NCBI GenBank assembly: GCA_944390145.1
Contig: CALXOY010000014.1
Span: 1-64,000, forward strand
Direction of reading: 5' to 3'
Length of the DNA stretch: 64,000 bases
Source: an uncultured Duodenibacillus sp.
GTDB lineage: Bacteria > Pseudomonadota > Gammaproteobacteria > Burkholderiales > Burkholderiaceae_F
Shown: piece after piece, positions 62,328 through 64,000 of the stretch
Layout of the letters: every line of letters starts with the position of its first letter
Numbering within the stretch: the first letter of the stretch is position 1
The notes under the pieces: generated by a model
The model's database searches: none
What the model saw: only the letters and a program-made list of their open reading frames with translations
What the model was told of the DNA's origin: nothing
Made by a program: the position numbers and the translations under genes

Positions 62328-63758
62328 TTAGTTTGTTTGCAGCGAGGTGTTTTGAACGCCCAGCGCGCTCACCTGCAGCTTCTGCAGCCGCGCAAGTTTG
62401 GCGCGCAGCGGCGCAATCAGCACCTCCATCTGAGCGTATTGATACGGGGTGAGCGTCTTGCGGTCGGGCAGGCGCGCTGTCATCGGATTGATCTGCTCCT
62501 TGCCGATCTTCAATTCATAGTGCAGGTGCGGCCCCGTGGCCAGACCGGTCTGTCCGACGCGGCCGATCACTTCGCCGTATTTCACCTTCACGCCCTTCTT
62601 GATATGGGCGTCGATCGAGGAAAGGTGTGCGTAAAGCGACACGATGCCCGGGCCGTGCTCGAGACGGATGTATTTGCCGTAGCCGGTGCCGACGCCCGCA
62701 AACTGCACGGTGCCGTCGGCGGCGGCGCGCACCAGCGCACCCCAGGGCGCGCGGAAGTCCGTGCCCCAGTGCGGACGCAGCACGCCCGTGACCGGATGCC
62801 GGCGCAGGGGCGAAAACTCGCTTGTCACGCTCTTGACGTCAAGCGGCACGCGCATGAAGGTGCGCCGCGAAATATTGCCCTGCGCGTCGTAGAAGTTGCC
62901 GCCCGCGTCATCGTTGTCAAAGCGAAAGAGCTCGGTGGTCTTGCCGTCGTGGTCAAGCTGCATGGCAAGCAGCCTGCCGTGGCGCACGAAGCTGCCCTCG
63001 GCAAACTTCGTTTCGTAGATGAGGCGGAAGGCGTCGCCGCGCTCCAACTGGCTCACCACATCGTGGTCAAAGTCAAAGGCCGAGTGCATCTGCTCGACGA
63101 TCTTGGCCGGAACGCCGGCTTCGAGCAGGCTGGTGTCGGGCGAGCCGCTCACCACGCCGTTTGCCATGGTGAGCTCCGTGTCGTACTCGTAGGGCTTTGT
63201 TTTGGCGGTAAAGCCTTCGGCGGTGCGCAGGACTTCCAAAACCGACCCCTCGTGGGAGATGTCGCTGTCCATGTAAAGACGCAGCTCTTCAAGCTTGCCG
63301 TCTTCGCCCGCCACCGCAGACACAAACTGCCCCTCCTTGGGGTAGACGAGCGCCTTGGCCTCCTCAGACGTGACAATGAAGTTGCGCGCTTCGACGTCCT
63401 TGATCTGCAGGCGCGCTAAAAGCGACGTGAGGGTCTCGGCCTCGCGCACGAAAATCTCGTGGGAAATCGGGTCGGTGACGGCCTCAATGGCGGCCATCTG
63501 GCCGCGCAGATCCGGCAGCCGCACCTGCTCGACGGTGAGCGTGCGCACCGGGTCGGTCGTGAGCGTTTCGCTCGGAATGGAGTAGTAGAGCGCAGCGGTG
63601 GCGGCAATGGGCAGAACGCAGAAGATGCCGAAGGCGGCCACATAGGTGCGCGTCACCCCGCCGCCTCCCACCTGCGAAAGCCGGCGGGAACGGACAAGGT
63701 CAATGACGCCCCGGCCGAGGCGCCTGAGTTCTTTTCCGACAATAAGCTGGGAAGTCAT
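62328..63758 (-). CDS. M23-family (LytM-type) peptidoglycan endopeptidase
   Basis: A 476-residue inner-membrane-anchored or exported protein. An N-terminal hydrophobic helix (TYVAAFGIFCVLPIAATAALYYS, about residues 39-61) is followed by a long region with OPA/LysM-like features, as in MepM (YebA). The C-terminal LytM domain holds the zinc ligands H and D of HWGTDFRAPWG and the HLHYE motif, near residues 360-440. MepM-type enzymes cut cross-bridges to allow wall growth. It is the first gene of the anmK pair and is transcribed away from the right edge. Confidence 0.92.
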   Translation of the reverse strand: MTSQLIVGKELRRLGRGVIDLVRSRRLSQVGGGGVTRTYVAAFGIFCVLPIAATAALYYSIPSETLTTDPVRTLTVEQVRLPDLRGQMAAIEAVTDPISHEIFVREAETLTSLLARLQIKDVEARNFIVTSEEAKALVYPKEGQFVSAVAGEDGKLEELRLYMDSDISHEGSVLEVLRTAEGFTAKTKPYEYDTELTMANGVVSGSPDTSLLEAGVPAKIVEQMHSAFDFDHDVVSQLERGDAFRLIYETKFAEGSFVRHGRLLAMQLDHDGKTTELFRFDNDDAGGNFYDAQGNISRRTFMRVPLDVKSVTSEFSPLRRHPVTGVLRPHWGTDFRAPWGALVRAAADGTVQFAGVGTGYGKYIRLEHGPGIVSLYAHLSSIDAHIKKGVKVKYGEVIGRVGQTGLATGPHLHYELKIGKEQINPMTARLPDRKTLTPYQYAQMEVLIAPLRAKLARLQKLQVSALGVQNTSLQTN

Positions 63759-64000
63759 GCAGAAGCGGGATGGATGTCGATGCGGTGCGCGGCGGATAAA
63801 AACGCACCAAAACAGTCTGTCATTTTAGTTTCTTTGCTAGAAATGGATCCCGCAAGCAAAAAGCATTTGCATTTTTGCGGGCTTTCCTTGGTGTGCGGAC
63901 CGCTCAAGCCCGGGAGGAATGGCTCCGGTAGAATGACGCACTGGCCGCAGGCCTTTTGCCGCGGCGCATTTTTTCGAGAAACACATTTTTTGCAGGGAAT
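63759..64000. other. Right-edge region upstream of the M23 peptidase gene
   Basis: 242 bases with no complete gene. A TAGAAT hexamer (63929-63934) could be a -10 for a plus-strand gene beyond the window, but no -35 matches it. In betaproteobacteria tyrS often lies here; this cannot be confirmed from the sequence. Confidence 0.4.

Overview
The window is a high-G+C stretch of chromosome, densely packed with genes, from an anaerobic or microaerophilic Gram-negative bacterium. The family set (hemL-dsbD, nadK-recN, moaC beside an M48 protease, anmK beside an M23 peptidase, a ygiW-qseBC-like trio, a sigma-32-type groESL promoter) fits a betaproteobacterium. A dcuC carrier, a secreted fumarate-reductase-like flavoprotein and an autotransporter suggest a gut Burkholderiales of the Sutterella type. 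That placement is inference from gene content; there is no rRNA or tRNA gene in the window.

Layout. 1-4.4 kb: a C(23) tract, a DcuC-type dicarboxylate carrier, and a LysR regulator divergent from an AEC permease and a cyclase-family hydrolase, with a clear LysR-type box between them. 4.4-15.7 kb: metG, mrp, an aldo/keto reductase broken by an in-frame TGA, nadK-recN, a type-2 ferredoxin/flavodoxin reductase, an M48 TPR protease and moaC. 15.8-20.3 kb: azlCD, a glutaminyl-tRNA synthetase with an insertion of about 100 residues, and an orphan AAA ATPase behind two tandem palindromes. 20.4-23.6 kb: an extracytoplasmic flavoprotein reductase, a secreted FMN-binding domain protein and ApbE. 23.6-26.2 kb: a pyrimidine-type operon (amidohydrolase, orotate phosphoribosyltransferase, radical SAM). 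26.3-35.6 kb: glyA, nrdR, ribD, ribE and an old yellow enzyme, then ribH, nusB, thiL, pgpA, pncC and psiE. 35.6-42.8 kb: a flavin reductase, pyrF, a truncated AAA-ATPase-like protein, a secreted alpha/beta hydrolase, a U32 peptidase and groESL. 43-53.7 kb: two EamA transporters flanking dacB, hemL-dsbD, RNase P RNA, an ADP-forming acyl-CoA ligase and dsbC. 54-64 kb: ygiW-qseBC-like genes, a SulP transporter, an autotransporter with a C(9) tract in its signal-peptide region, anmK and an M23 peptidase.

How it works together. DcuC, the FccA-like flavoprotein, the FMN carrier protein, ApbE, ribDEH and several flavoenzymes (OYE, flavin reductase, type-2 FNR) give a strong flavin and fumarate-respiration theme. 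DsbC and DsbD form a periplasmic disulfide-isomerisation pair. dacB, anmK and the M23 peptidase serve peptidoglycan turnover. The most interesting signals are the slippable poly-C tracts, the GlnRS insertion, the split flavin-respiration cassette, and the paired palindromes in front of the orphan ATPase.
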